NCBI GenBank assembly: GCA_027405735.1
Contig: JAPEHQ010000017.1
Coordinates: 999,501-1,063,500, forward strand
Length of the DNA stretch: 64,000 nucleotides
Source of the DNA: Mucor racemosus
Lineage: Eukaryota > Mucoromycota > Mucoromycetes > Mucorales > Mucoraceae
Reading direction: 5' to 3'
Shown: positions 1 through 11,460 of the stretch, one piece after another
How the letters are laid out: every line of letters begins with the position of its first letter
Numbering within the stretch: position 1 is the stretch's first letter
The notes under the pieces: model-generated
What the model was told of the DNA's origin: nothing
The model's database searches: none
Seen by the model: the letters and a program-made list of their open reading frames with translations, nothing else
Program-made: the position numbers and the translations under genes

Positions 1-1910
1 ACAGTGCGAGAGCGAGTTTGAGATTGTCGTCGTTGATTTTCTGTATTCTTTCTTTTGAATATAGTCTTTGATTTATTAAAAACTGTTTGAAGGCCTGCAG
101 GCGATAATTTCTTTAAACTGTTGGACCCTTCTTCCTCGTCATTTAGTTGTCTTACTGCTTTTGTCGCCGGTCTAGGAGGTAAAAGAGGTGTATTTTCTGT
201 AGCTTCAGCCATTGTAATTTGTACATTATGTTCAGTTGTTAACTTTGAGCCATCATTGGTTCCTGTTGATGACTCAAAAGAAGTAGCACCACTATGAATA
301 GCTTCCGGTCTTTTAACACCAAAAGCGTTTGTTTCAGGTTTACGAATATCAATCTCCATTTGAGGCAACCAAAATGGTAATACATTGATTTTATCTTCCA
401 ACAAAGTTGCACAGCCATGAATAAATTTGGAGAATTTTGGTATAGATTCAACTAAATGAGAGTTGACAAGCTCTGTAATCCATTGTGGAGGCTCTTGTCC
501 AAATTGTGTTTGAAGTTTAACTTCCAATACAGCGTAAGGAAATCGGCAAATGTCGCTATCAGGTAATTGCTTAAAAGGGTAATCTACACCAATGTCCATA
601 CGACGCCAGTTATCACCTGATCTAACTGCTCCATTATTATCTTCACGGATCAAAGAGAGCTCAGTATCAAGACTGATTCGAACACGAGCATCACCAGGTA
701 ATTGGAAAGCTGTGCGGTTGTAAAATGTTCTCATCATTGGGTGAAACTTGCGTGTAATTACTGAATACTGAATTTCCTGAGCCAATTGCTCCATATCTTC
801 AATCTCTTTTGCAGATTTATTTCCCTGTTCTTTTACTTTTGAAAATAATTCATCGGTGGTATATTCTCCCTTTAAATACGCATTCAAATATTTCTCCTTG
901 ATTGGGAATCTAGCCTTGACAGACTTTTCGCCTGTCCAATCTTCATGATGTGTTTTACGTTCTACAAAAATGGTGTTTGTATCCATACCACCATACCATC
1001 TCATACGAATAGCTTCTGCACCTTCAGTTTTCTCTAATCTGCCCATGTATAACTCAAAATCATCGTTGTCATAGTAAACACTGCTGATAGCAGAATCTTG
1101 TGTTTCGAATTCTTTGTTGGGATTGAATACAAGTACAGGTAAATGTTTAAGAATGATCAATTTGAGTTCAGTGATGTTATCGGGATGCACCCAATACTTT
1201 GTAGTGTTTCTGACAAAAGCAGATTGTTTTCCACCAGCACCAGAATCTCCACCACGCTCTTTTCCACGAGTCCTTACACGATCATATAAAGTTGAGATAC
1301 GGATGATCAATGCTTCATAGTTTTCTTTATAGAATGGTTTTGCATTTAATCTTGCGCTAAACATCGGTTTAATGATCCAATCGGTCACTTTCTATTGTTT
1401 TATCATTAGTCAAAAAAAAATTGATATTTAGTCTTGTTGAAATCACATACATCATGCTTTTTGATGATTTTCAAGAAACCAGTATAATTCAGCCGAGTGA
1501 ATTTAGCTAAATCGTGTACATCAGCAATAATTTGGCTCAATTCAATTTCGCAAGCAGTGAAATCATCTTCTTCCGGGTGTTCTTTCTCACATAAAGCATC
1601 TACCTCTTGTGTTTCTTGCTGGATGTGTTTTGTTATTTCAGATAATTTGACTCTTTGAAAGTTGTAAACCTTAGCTAATTCTTTCTCTAGTTTCTCGACA
1701 AACTTTGACTCATCCTCTTCTTGCCATTCAGCATAAGGAAGTTTCTTTTTTAAAATGGCCTTTAAAGCATCGTAATCTATCATAAAATGGAAACATTTCG
1801 GAATAATTTAATAACAAAAAATGCATGAATTTTATGTGCTAATTATTACCTAAATAAAACTGTGTCCACTCAGGATTTAATGAAGTTTTCAGTGTATGAC
1901 CAAATTTCAT
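1..1910 (-). CDS. VTC4: VTC4-type vacuolar polyphosphate polymerase (partial, C-terminus beyond window)
   Basis: Catalytic subunit of the vacuolar transporter chaperone complex, which makes polyphosphate from ATP and moves it into the vacuole. Model: exon 1 1910-1850, exon 2 1776-1451, exon 3 1391 to the window edge, about 592 codons. The N-terminal SPX domain (residues 1 to about 150) opens with MKFGHTLK and has the basic KAILKKKL helix that binds inositol pyrophosphates. The VTC domain follows: [20 protein letters not shown], then [18 protein letters not shown] and [11 protein letters not shown], the Arg/Lys-rich tunnel of the polymerase. An acidic then basic linker runs to the edge; the family's C-terminal DUF202 membrane segment would lie outside. 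Intron 1 has GTAATA donor, intron 2 GTATGT donor, TTGACTAAT branch and ATAG acceptor; splicing restores the conserved KHDK. The start chosen is the ATG of the tiny first exon because it completes the SPX signature. VTC4 rather than VTC2/3 is inferred from the intact catalytic motifs. Confidence 0.88.
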
Positions 1911-2110
1911 TGTTTTGACAAATAGTGTTTAGAAAGGGAAAATAAAAACAAAACAAAAACAAAGAAAAAAAAATAAGAAAAAAATATGCCAGATAACATT
2001 TCTATCAAATTAAGAGAGTAAAACCAACTGAGATTCATTTACCGTAGATACGCAACAGTATTTGAAGAAAAATAACACTCCATATCTTAAAAATAGATTT
2101 ATAAAATTTA
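1911..2110. promoter_or_regulatory. 5' flank of VTC4
   Basis: AT-rich flank with A-rich tracts at about 1935-1985 on the plus strand (T-rich on the sense strand). No distinct Pho4-type CACGTG box was seen. Assigned as promoter only by position. Confidence 0.35.
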
Positions 2111-2116
2111 TGTCGG

Positions 2117-2320
2117 TTGAATTTCAATAAAGTAAAATTCGAAGGTGATTATGTATTTGACTTCAAAACTAGAGTGCGCTACATTTCCACAGGTAGCACC
2201 ATGAAAACACTACTTTTAAAATATACCTTGGATGCTGAAAAGAGTATATATGTTGGTCGCATTATGCTACCTATTCCTGAAAATATTTTATGTCTCAAGA
2301 AAGACTCAAAAATAGGTAAA
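2117..2320 (+). other. Unrecognised open stretch next to repeat A
   Basis: A reading frame without stops encodes about 68 plausible residues (for example FKTRVRYISTGSTMKTLL) and then runs into repeat A, where the frame is lost. No family was recognised. Most likely the remnant of a transposon or host gene cut by the repeat; a real short exon is not excluded. Confidence 0.25.
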
Positions 2321-2880
2321 ATTCATGGCTTTTCTCTTGAAAACTGGGTTTCACTTTTCATCCCTGCTCTACTTTTTTTTTTCACTAAATAACACCAAAG
2401 AAAAATTATATGTCAATGTACCTGAGATGCTCAACTTTAATTCAAAAATAAGTGTTCATAAATATCCTATTTTTTGTAGTTGGTATAACTTTTTTATTGC
2501 TAATGTTTCAGATTTTTACGCGTATTTCACAGCTCACAGTTAAAAATTGAAAACTTTGAGACTTCATATCTCTACGAAGAATTAAGCTGTACTAATAATT
2601 TTATCAATAAAAATTGCTTGTTTTGAAGTACTCTATAACATATTTCAGTATAAAAAAATTCTAAGCATTTTATTTTTTTTTTCATTTTATTTTTTTTGAT
2701 ATTTTTGTAGTAGATTTCAAAATATTGGTTAAATTGATCAGCTTTCTTTTTATTTATTTCATCAATCTCGTTGAGCTTTCTTGGACCCAATTTAGTTTTT
2801 CTCAAAATATTGACTTCTCGTGGAGATATCCTCAAAATGTGTAAAGTAAAAGTTACACTCAATAAAATGCAAAAAGTGAC
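2283..2880 (-). repeat. Repeat family A, copy 1 (reverse orientation)
   Basis: Shares a reading frame with copies at about 10.4-11.5 kb and 42.9-47.9 kb: all encode variants of LRISPRKINILKKTKL followed by a Lys/Asn-rich stretch, and a second conserved part at 2325-2540 matches the reverse complement of 11270-11460. All copies are broken by stops. Coding style suggests an old mobile-element gene; the family is not recognised. Confidence 0.6.
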
Positions 2881-3239
2881 ACCACAAGTTAAAACGGATT
2901 TTTTTTTTCAAAAAACCAGATCTCCAACTTTTTTCCCATGAGTTTTTTTCTATGTTATGTTGAGGATAGATGCTAATAAGGATTAATGCTGCGATGACGA
3001 TGGTGCTACTTATATACTTTCAGCGTTTTTTGTGCAGAAATATAACCGCTTAAACAATTAGAGAAATATCAGAAAAAGAATAACTGATTTCATAAAATAA
3101 ACACTAGTTGCAGTTATAATTAAAATTGTTTGGATATTTTACATGCGTATTATTTATTAGACACAAGTAAAAGCAAAATAAAATTTCAAAGATTTCAATC
3201 CATAAAACACACTAAAAACGCATAAATCATTAATATCTC

Positions 3240-3545
3240 CCCAACATTATGGCTATAAACATACTTACAAGTGATGATAATCGTAATTATATTGACTCTT
3301 GCATGTATTGCTCTATCACACCAACAACGTATTGAACTGCATTGTCTACATATAATCTATATTAATAATAAAATCAAATGTAATTTAAAAACCCATTCCA
3401 GTAAAAAATACAACGGAATTTTGAAAACGGCATGATGCTCATGGTCAGATTTTCTTATTATGCACACATGGGATTAATGTCATACACATGGACAGAATCT
3501 ATAATTCTGCACATACAGGCTTAGTGTTGTGCTCGTGTGCAGTTT
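3240..3545 (+). repeat. Repeat family E, copy 1
   Basis: Closely similar to 34440-34919 and 39756-40240 (shared landmarks: GCTATAAACATACTTACAA, TGTGCTCGTGTGCAGTTTC). It ends in a T-tract after which family B begins, the same E-to-B order seen at the junction 35352/37572. E is therefore the tail of the same long repeat unit as B. Confidence 0.6.
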
Positions 3546-3559
3546 CTTTTGTTTTTTTT

Positions 3560-5633
3560 TTTTTTTTGGTAATGCTACAAATCACCGTTTAATATGGCTG
3601 AATATTTATGGATCAGAGAAAATACAACTGGTAAAAAACTGATACCCAATGTACATCGAGATCAAGATTGATAAAGGGTGCATTCATTGTGTAGTAGAAA
3701 TTGCAACAACATTTTTATGGATTGAAATTACAGAACCAAGATATTGTGTTTGCCTCAGGATTTTTAAAAGTGTTTAAAAGCATACTTTACCAAACTTATT
3801 CAGATGTTAAATACTCACCATATGCTATTAGTATGATCTTGTTTTTTATTTAATTGATGCATTATTAAAAATCAAGCTATTCATAATAGCTTATAACAAT
3901 GACAATGGGATGTTTCTGATTTTAGATTGACATTTATCATAAGAAGGCAGGCTGATGATACGTTTGATACTACTGCAGTAAAATGTAGAATAAAAGCTTT
4001 GAAAAAAGATACAGTTTAAATCCTTCTTTATTCAAAAAAATGGATCGTGTGCAATAGGTCTATATTTCTACTCTATTTATATTAGTTGTGCTTTTGTTAT
4101 ATCTGGGAGTTGCACCGTAACTGTCAGTGATCTATCAGAATTAGGAATAACCGAATTACCAACTTAGGACTTCTGTCAAACCGTGATGTTTAACATGCGA
4201 ATCAGACAATGCTGCATTCCATACATATATCATCATGCTACTTATTAAATGATTGAAGCATGATTCCATTGTCTTCATGCAATATCCATATGTTTATTCT
4301 TTTGGTAAATCAATTAGTTTGTTTGTGATTTTAAAGTTTATATTGAGCTTCTTGATTTACATAATCAAGGCGGTCTTTTAATGCCCGTTTTTGGCATATT
4401 TGTTAATGATCCGCATAGAGCAATCCTTACTTTGATCTATGTGTTTCTTCAGCTTATTTTATGAATCAATTTGCTTTGTTTATGATTCGGTCTATTTTAT
4501 TTATATGTTAAATTACTAATACTTTCTGTATTTACTGTTAAATTCATGTTATCTCTATTGAAATATTAGAGCATGGTTTTATGTGAGATAACATTTAATT
4601 TCTTATGTGGGGAAATAGTATCCTAGTTCAGCACAACTACTGTAGATGGAGCCAGTCAATTTAATTTATGGAATTTGAATGCAAATACCGAGGCACCATT
4701 TGTAGGTACTTAGATTGGTTCTTCTGGTAAAGCATTGTTGAATAAATTGGCTTGGGATAAAGAGATAAAAAGGCAGCAATAGGTTTCAGTGATGGCCATG
4801 TTTATGTTTATGATATTGGAGAGGTAAAACTAAAACTCAATGTAAATCACCTTTAGCGCAGCAATTATAAAGTAAGACTATATTATCATCAAATGAACTA
4901 TCGCACAATATTAACATGTATAAAGATTTACAGTAATAAGCTTGGATCAAGTGGATACAGCATCATAAACCCTTGAAAAAGTTCTCAAGTATTATAAAAT
5001 CTCTTATTTTTAAGACTTACAAAGCTTATAAGCGGAATATTAATTCCGAAAATTATTCTTGTCTAGATCTCCAATTTTGACATTTTTTAATTTTTATTTT
5101 CTGAATTTGCAAATCTAGAGTTAATTATACAACCAATCACAAAAACAAAAAATATACACATATACAGAATTTAGCGCTCTATTTGTTCAATAAAAAATAA
5201 CAAGCATTTTTATTGCAAAATATTACATGAAAATCCTTCAACCAAAAAACCGTTTTTGGGTCAAAAATACAAATTTTCATTACTTAACATTTAATATTAA
5301 GCTTTTATAAAATGTGTATTAGCTATGGCTACAATTTTCTCTCACAATGTAGTATATTTAAACGTCAATTTTGGTATCAAAATTTGATTTTTCTGTTTTT
5401 TGATCAAAATCATGAGTGCTGGTAAGGATAAAATGAGTCCCGAAAATGTCCGCTACAAAAACTGAATTTTCAGACCGTATATGGTTAAATATAAGAAAAG
5501 TAAAAAAAAAAAAGACGCTTTTTTATTTAAAACTTAGATATATACTATAGAATAAGAGACTTAGCCGTTCAATCTTGCTATGCTCAATTACGGCGTTGCT
5601 CTACGGGCTCGCTTTTGCAATTTTTTAATGAAT
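3560..5633 (+). repeat. Repeat family B, copy 1 (carries dynein exon)
   Basis: Starts with a T-tract and GCTACAAATC, and ends after a GC-richer motif around 5584-5615 (CAATTACGGCGTTGCTC). Four long copies lie in the window (3560, 24560, 31249, 37572) and a tail-only copy at 8527. Copy 1 has about 650 bp of extra sequence (about 3978-4635) between the upstream part and the dynein exon relative to copy 4. It holds no intact ORF. Confidence 0.7.
4642..4823 (+). pseudogene. Captured exon of cytoplasmic dynein intermediate chain (WD40 part), copy 1
   Basis: The translated stretch reads VDGASQFNLWNLNANTEAPF, then an in-frame stop, LNKLAWDKE, and after a frameshift IGSSDGHVYVYDIGE. This matches the C-terminal WD40 blades of dynein intermediate chain (family pattern VDG..x.LWNLN.DTE.P and YDIGE). 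It ends at a GTAAAA that looks like the old splice donor. Only this exon-sized piece is present and it has stops and frameshifts, so it is a passenger fragment in repeat B, not a gene. Confidence 0.7.
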
Positions 5634-6330
5634 GTGCAGTGGAATTACATACTAAAAACGCTTGATAAAAATAAAACAACCTAAATTCCAAGTGTCGCTC
5701 ATAAGATATGATGCCACTTGAAATGTGAACAACAATAATAAATAAACGCTTCAATTGAACACAATAACGAACGCATGCTAAAAATATGAAATACCTTTTT
5801 GAACCATACATGTCGTGTAGATGATAGCACCCTTAATTACGGCGCAATCAATTACACAAATGACATATATGTCAAAACAGGATTCTATCCAAATCAATAA
5901 TAATAATAAACAAAGATATCAATTTAGTCAACTACTCATCTATATCGAAGTTGCACTATCAATATAAATAAGATTCAAACACATAAAAAAACTACCCCTT
6001 AAAAATCAAGGTTACATAAAATAGATATAACAGAAATAAACAAAACAACCATTTCCCAAAAGGTCGATATTGTCACACTTGACATACAATTCCTTATGGT
6101 CAATGCTCTACACAATTTACCCCTTAAAATATCAAATCAATAACAATGTACTCAAAACTGGAAGATTACTAAATATACATCCATTCAAGTCTGATGGTAT
6201 CCAAGTTCTCCAAATCACTATAAATACCCTCATACGTTTCAATCATTTTAACTCTTCAGAAATCTTTTGTAATAAAACCTTTAGCTGATTATAATTGTAT
6301 TTCTACTGCTTTTATTTTTATACAGTATTT
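5634..6330. other. Unassigned AT-rich stretch between repeat B and LINE
   Basis: Copy 1 of repeat B departs from its relatives after AATGAATGT at 5633. The stretch has no convincing gene, only short chance frames. It probably includes the degraded 3' side of the LINE, which lies to the right in reverse orientation; no reverse-transcriptase motif was found. Confidence 0.4.
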
Positions 6331-6338
6331 TTTTTATT

Positions 6339-7166
6339 TTAGTAAATAACATCGTCATTTACTGCAGGTATAAGTGGGTCGGTTTGCATTTTGTGGGAGA
6401 CTTCTGTGTATTGTTGTGTCATAATCCACTGCCATATCCATTGGTGAATGCTATTAGGGGGCATAGTTGATGGGTCATTAGAGTCCAATTGGGGCATAAT
6501 AAAGTTTTCTTCCGAGTCCGAGGAGTTGACGGAAGGCGTATAGTTGTCTTGAGGGATGATGAGGGAGGATGACGTTTCATGGAGATATTGGTCTACTTTC
6601 GTATACGGGAAGTGTCGATAGTTGTAGTTGAAATCACCTACTATGATGGAAGGAATGTTATGGTTTAGTACATGATTAGAATGAATGTCAGCAATGATGG
6701 GATTAAAGTAAGTAGAAGATAAGAGGTTAGCATAAAAGGTATACCGCTGAGTGCTAGTAGCCGGCGCATAGATGTTCATAAGAGTAAAGGACGGGAAAAG
6801 TTTATTGAGGCGTGAGATTTTGCATAAGAGAACCCGTTTGTCGGGGGAAGTATAAATGGTTTCTAAATGAATGTTATTTTTGAAATTGATAATGTCTAGG
6901 TGAGATGTCCATATGGTTTGGTGAGCTTGTAATTGCATAGTGAGCCGAGATTGAATTTCGGGAGATCCAGCATGAGTTTCTTGGAGGCATAAGATGGCAA
7001 AGTGGTTGGTACGGAGAAAACGAGTGAAATCATGGCACGTACTTATTTTGGAAGGTTTAGAGAGACTCCTACAATTGAGAGATCCTATTTGCATATTAGT
7101 ATATTTTATTGGTGGGCTATAATTTGGTGTTACGGGTTCAAGAGTTGTCTGCGATAAGGCCGACAA
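6339..7166 (-). pseudogene. LINE ORF2 fragment: apurinic endonuclease domain
   Basis: Encodes the endonuclease/exonuclease/phosphatase fold used by LINEs to nick target DNA. Motifs visible: IGSLNCRSLS near the start, LCLQETHAG (metal-binding Glu), MNIYAP, and IVGDFNYNYR (catalytic Asp/Asn). The first in-frame ATG is at 7094, just before the domain. The frame ends at 6339 after about 250 residues, well short of a full ORF2 of roughly a thousand, and neither RT nor the final endonuclease His motif is clear. The start lies 2-3 bases after the ORF1 stop at 7169, typical of coupled LINE ORFs. Confidence 0.75.
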
Positions 7167-7168
7167 CT

Positions 7169-8484
7169 TTATTGAGTCATGGCTGGATTAGCTTCTCCGG
7201 CGGAAGTGTTTGTTTCAGAGTTAAGCATGCCATGATCAGCAGCATGAAAATGGTTGTCGGCATAAAAATCCGGTTGCTGGCACTGTTCTTCATCAGAGAG
7301 CATTGGCAGGTCTTCCGGATCACTTTGGGGATTGAGGATCTTGAAGTTATCACGTCGGGATGCGGAAGCAGGTTGATTGAGACAATAGAGGTTAATCAAA
7401 TCTTTAAGGTGATTTTCGGTAATGAGACCCTTACGCTGGAAGTCGCGAGCGACAGCCAGTTTGACGGGAGGCCTGAGGAATTTAATGGTTCGGTGAATTT
7501 GATTCTCATAAATGTTACGGATCTGGGTTGAACGTTCTTCGTGAGTGGCCTCTTTAAATTTGGGGTCGGCCAAATTGTCAGTATGAAGAGGGTCGAAGTT
7601 GTTGATTGGTGTGAGATTGTTTTGTTTAAGGATGTTGATGGCAGTGCTGTAATATTCATTGTGAATCAGAAGTGCGACAACGTTTTTGGCGGGATAGTGG
7701 ATATCCACAATGGATCCGGAGTTGAAAGATAGGTCAAGAAGGGAGTTACGCATCTCTTTAAAAGACATACGGGCACGGGTAGGAAGGTATAAATAGGTAA
7801 ATCCAGGGTTCGATGAAGGTTCAGTGAAGTTACAACGGCTTCTACCGTAGGTTGGAGGTTTAGTAGCAGGAGCTGTTGGCAATACTTGAGGAGTGGAGGT
7901 CTCAGGTAGTGGATCGATTACGTTAGTGGAAGTGGCATATTTGGATGCAGAGGAGTCAGTTTGCAAAGCGGGAATGGCTGGTTCGTTGTTGTTTATAGAA
8001 GTTAAACCAGCAGAGACGGGGGTTTTGGTTTCCATCGTCTTGCGTATTAGTTGGTTTTCTTGTTCAAGTGGTCCAGGCGTTGCAAGATGGTGTTCAAGGT
8101 GTCAGACATGATTGGGGTTGATGTTTGTTGCATCTCCAAGTTGGCAATGCGATCAGTGAGGGCAACCATTTGAGAAGTGGTAGCTTGTAAGGCGTCCAGA
8201 AGTTGCGAGAACATGACGTTATTGGTTTTGGCTTGGTGGTCTTCTTAGGTTGAAGAGCGAAGTTTGGTAGTGAGCGTTGCACAGCGTACCGTGGCTGAGG
8301 TTTTCTTTAGAGAAGTTGCGCCTTTTTCAGCGGGTGACATGTTACTGGAGTGATGTTTTTTGGGAAGATAGAAGTACGTAATTGGATCTATTTCCGTGGT
8401 TGAGGTTGGTTGTTGTTGTTGAGGGATGGTGTCAGAGGAGTTGAGTGGGATTTGGTTGTTTTTTAGAAGTAGTTTTAGGTATTC
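7169..8484 (-). pseudogene. LINE ORF1-like frames
   Basis: Three frames: 8484-8245 (Gln-rich), 8214-8047 (heptad-like, ALQATTSQMVALTDRIANLE, a probable coiled coil) and 8035-7169 (288 residues). The last contains MSFKEMRNSLLDLSFN and a block rich in basic and aromatic residues, fitting an RNA-binding ORF1 protein. Frame changes between the pieces mean the ORF1 is broken or the piece at 8035-7169 was separately translated. No CCHC knuckle was seen. Confidence 0.55.
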
Positions 8485-8526
8485 TTTACTAGTCAAGTGA
8501 TGCTTAGTGGAAAGACCTGAAAAAAT

Positions 8527-9048
8527 CGTAGCCGTTCGATCTTACTATGCTCAATTACGGCGTTGCTCTGCGGGTTCGCCTTTGCAATTTTTTAACAGAT
8601 GTATGATATGACAGACGTTTTTTTGGTAAAAAAATGTATGTTTCTATGATAACAGTTATTAACTACTTTGTTTATTTTATGGTTTATGCGCTGTAATGCT
8701 GCTTTTAAATTGGCGCAAATGAGTAATTTAGAAGGGTTTCAATTGCGCCAAATAATTTAAAGCCTTGAAAACCCTTTTCTACGTGTGTTGTTTCTCTCTT
8801 TTTGTTTTCATATTCCAAGGATATTATTCACCGTTTGATAAGGCGTATCAGACTAGCATTGGTGTCGAGCCGGGCTTTGCCAGCCAAATTTACTAGTATA
8901 AGCTGAGCTCGACAACGGTATCCCTACTCTTGATCCATTTATTCTTTTTTTTTAGCAATGCTACAAATCATCGTTCAAGATGACTGAATATTAATGAATC
9001 ACAGAAAATACAACTGGCAAAAAACTGATACCCAATGTACATTGAGGT
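8527..9048 (+). repeat. Repeat B tail (8527-8930) followed by a new B start (8935-9048)
   Basis: 8527-8640 matches the tail of family B (TAGCCGTTC...CAATTACGGCG). After about 70 unrelated bases, 8940 on matches the B start (T-tract, GCTACAAATC). This second B copy is cut at 9048 by an LTR. Confidence 0.6.
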
Positions 9049-9930
9049 TGTTGTATGCCACCAAATACCATATGTTATTACCTTCTACAGTATCAATACA
9101 TCTTGTAGTAAACTACATATACCAAGTTTGTTTAGTAATCAAATTGACCTTAGTCAACATCTAAGATCTAATAACTTTAAATCACACAAAACTTTAAAAT
9201 GTCAAATTGTACCACTGGTACTTCCAAACTAGGAACTAAACCATGAAGATCTTGCTTCAAGATCTTATTACTGTATTATTAATAGAATTAGAAAATAGTA
9301 TATATATCACAAAGGCTATGGTAATCCATAAACCTTTGCTTTTACTTTATATCTTAAATAAATATCAAAGAGTTATAATTGTAGTCGCAACGCTTTTTTT
9401 GTTTAATTACTATTTTTGTAGCACATCTTACAATCTATTGACTACAACATGTGTTGAAGTGCAAAGTCTTGATATCGTATATAAGAAACTCCTAGCCTAC
9501 CACGTTTAATCTAATAATTACCAAGAAGAACGCTTGGACCTCAATTATGACACCATATTATTTCATCCCAGTGGTTATTAATAGTAAATCAAGTAGCTAC
9601 CAAATCAACATCCAAGCGCATTTAGCGCAGTATTGAAACAAGTCAACTCTAAACTCTGCAAGAATGGTTAAATTATGATTGATCTATTTCAATCCATAGA
9701 TTATTTTGAAACAGATCTAATGATTCAATAGTACATTAAATTACATCTCAGGATCTCAATGTCAAATCAATATAAAATGCTATAATTTTATATCTAAATA
9801 AACGATATCTTGTTTTTATTATACAGTTAAATAACTGATTCATTGCTCATTCTCTTTTAATTGTATTCTTTTTTAAGTATGATTATTTATCAAATCTAAA
9901 AACATACGATACAACACGTCGTTTTCTTGG
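9049..9930 (+). mobile_element. LTR family F, copy 1, with a nested 314-bp insertion
   Basis: Starts TGTTGTATGCCACC and follows the LTRs at 30257-30796 and 40494-41041. After ACATCTT at 9106 a foreign segment (about 9107-9420) intervenes, after which ACATCTT repeats and the LTR resumes, so the insertion made a 7-bp target duplication. The 3' end near 9925 is degraded. No internal region is attached, so it is a solo or truncated LTR. Confidence 0.6.
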
Positions 9931-10400
9931 ACAGAAATATCATGTTTTGCTGATGGTTTCCTCAATTCACAGTGATCTGTGAAAGTAGAAAAATGAATTT
10001 TTATGCAGGATATATTTAAATCTACCATCATTTATAATTGCATCAATATTCACAAGGATGAGGTTTTTTTTCTTTGTTTTCTGCAGTTGTAAATATTAGT
10101 TTATTATTTTGTAAAACTTAATGTAGGTTTTTGCCTATTATTTAGGTTAAATCTCATTTCAATCCCATATTGAACCTGACATCCAAATGGAATTGAAATG
10201 GTATAAATACTTTTAGAATCCAGGACCTGATGGCTCCTGGCTTCCTTTTTTAACTTAATAATAAAGACCCTACGTTCTCCGTGATATAATCGCTTGTAGT
10301 CTTTATTTTATTTGTATTGGAAATAATCGTTATCTACATATAACTCTCACTTAAAACTCATTATCCAGGGTTAATTTCTGTATTAAAAAGATAGATCTAA
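9931..10400. other. Unassigned AT-rich stretch, possible LTR debris
   Basis: No gene seen. 10200-10280 has a TATA-like GGTATAAATAC and a downstream AATAATAAAG, the order expected in an LTR, but no paired copy was found in this window. Confidence 0.25.
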
Positions 10401-10419
10401 TTGATTACTACTTTGCATT

Positions 10420-11460
10420 TTTTGTTTCAGCAAAAAACATTGATTTTTTATCGAGATAACCAAAATAATAGTTTTTATGACAGCTTAAAACTTATCAGCA
10501 CGGGGTTCCAAAATTTATTCGTTGAAATGAATGAAAATGATTCAAAAAACGAAATCGTGTAATGGCTCATGAGCTGCAAAGTAAGTCGACCTAGCGTATT
10601 AAATAGTTTTTGTACAGTTTTGAATTCTGCATCTATCTAAATTAAATTCAAATAAATGTTTCACATTAAATTTTGCGTAAAATGCAATTGAAAATTTAGC
10701 GGTATTTTGATGGTACACATCACTTTTTATATGTATATTTAAAATATAACAAATTGAGGTGATGCGCAAAAACATTATCTATCGATTGAGCTATTGTAAA
10801 ATTTTTTAGCTGCATTTTTCGTAGAGAAAAAGAGATTTTTATCCAAAAAATTTTCAGATTCAGAATTTGGGATGTGGTGGGGTACATAAGGGAAAAATGG
10901 AAGCTAGAAATGAAGGTATATTTTTGTACACATTTTTGAGGATATCTCCACGAAAAATCAATATTTTTAAAAAAACTAAATTGGATCCGAGAGAGCTTTA
11001 CGAGCTTAATAACATGAGTAAAAAAAAACTGCTAGTCAATTTAACAAATATTTTGAAATCTACTACAAAAATGCCAAAAAAATGCAAAAAAAAAAAAAAG
11101 TGCTCAAATTTTTTTTATATTTGAATATATTATAGAAAACTTTAAAACAAGTAAGTTTTATTATTAGAAAGTGTTAGTTTAGCTTAATTTTTTCTAGAGA
11201 TATGAAGCCTCAAAGTTTTCAATTCTTTAGCAGTGGAATACGCGTAAAAATCTGAAACATTAGCACTAAAAAATTAATACCAATTGTAAAAAATAGGATA
11301 TTTCCGGATACTTGTTTTTGGATTAAAGGTGAACATCTCAGGTACATTGGCATATAATTTCATCTTGGTGTTATTTAGTGAAAAAAAAAGTATAGCAGGG
11401 ATGAAAAGTGAAACCCAGTTTTCAAGAAAAAAGCAGCAAACTTTATTTATTTTCAAGATA
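10420..11460 (+). repeat. Repeat family A, copy 2
   Basis: The most complete copy. 10420-10860 matches 42890-43290 (landmark TTTGTTTCAGCAAAAAA), 10867-11124 encodes the LRISPRKINIFKKTKL frame, and 11270-11460 matches copy 1 inverted. Frames are broken and it carries no recognised domain. Confidence 0.6.

Larger units (their letters stand above)
6339..8526 (-). mobile_element. Non-LTR retrotransposon (LINE) fragment, RT missing
   Basis: Reverse-oriented LINE with ORF1-like frames (8484-7169) followed directly by the 5' part of ORF2 (7166-6339), which encodes an AP-type endonuclease domain. The reverse transcriptase that should follow is absent. The 5' boundary is set near 8526, where family B tail sequence starts. 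GC content is visibly higher than in the flanks, suggesting a younger insertion. Mucorales centromeric regions are known to carry LINE-like elements (Grem-LINE1); whether this is a relative cannot be told from sequence alone. Confidence 0.75.

Noticed and set aside
7109..7531. 140-codon plus-strand ORF overlapping the LINE
   Set aside because: Antisense shadow of LINE ORF1, which has the recognisable coding features.
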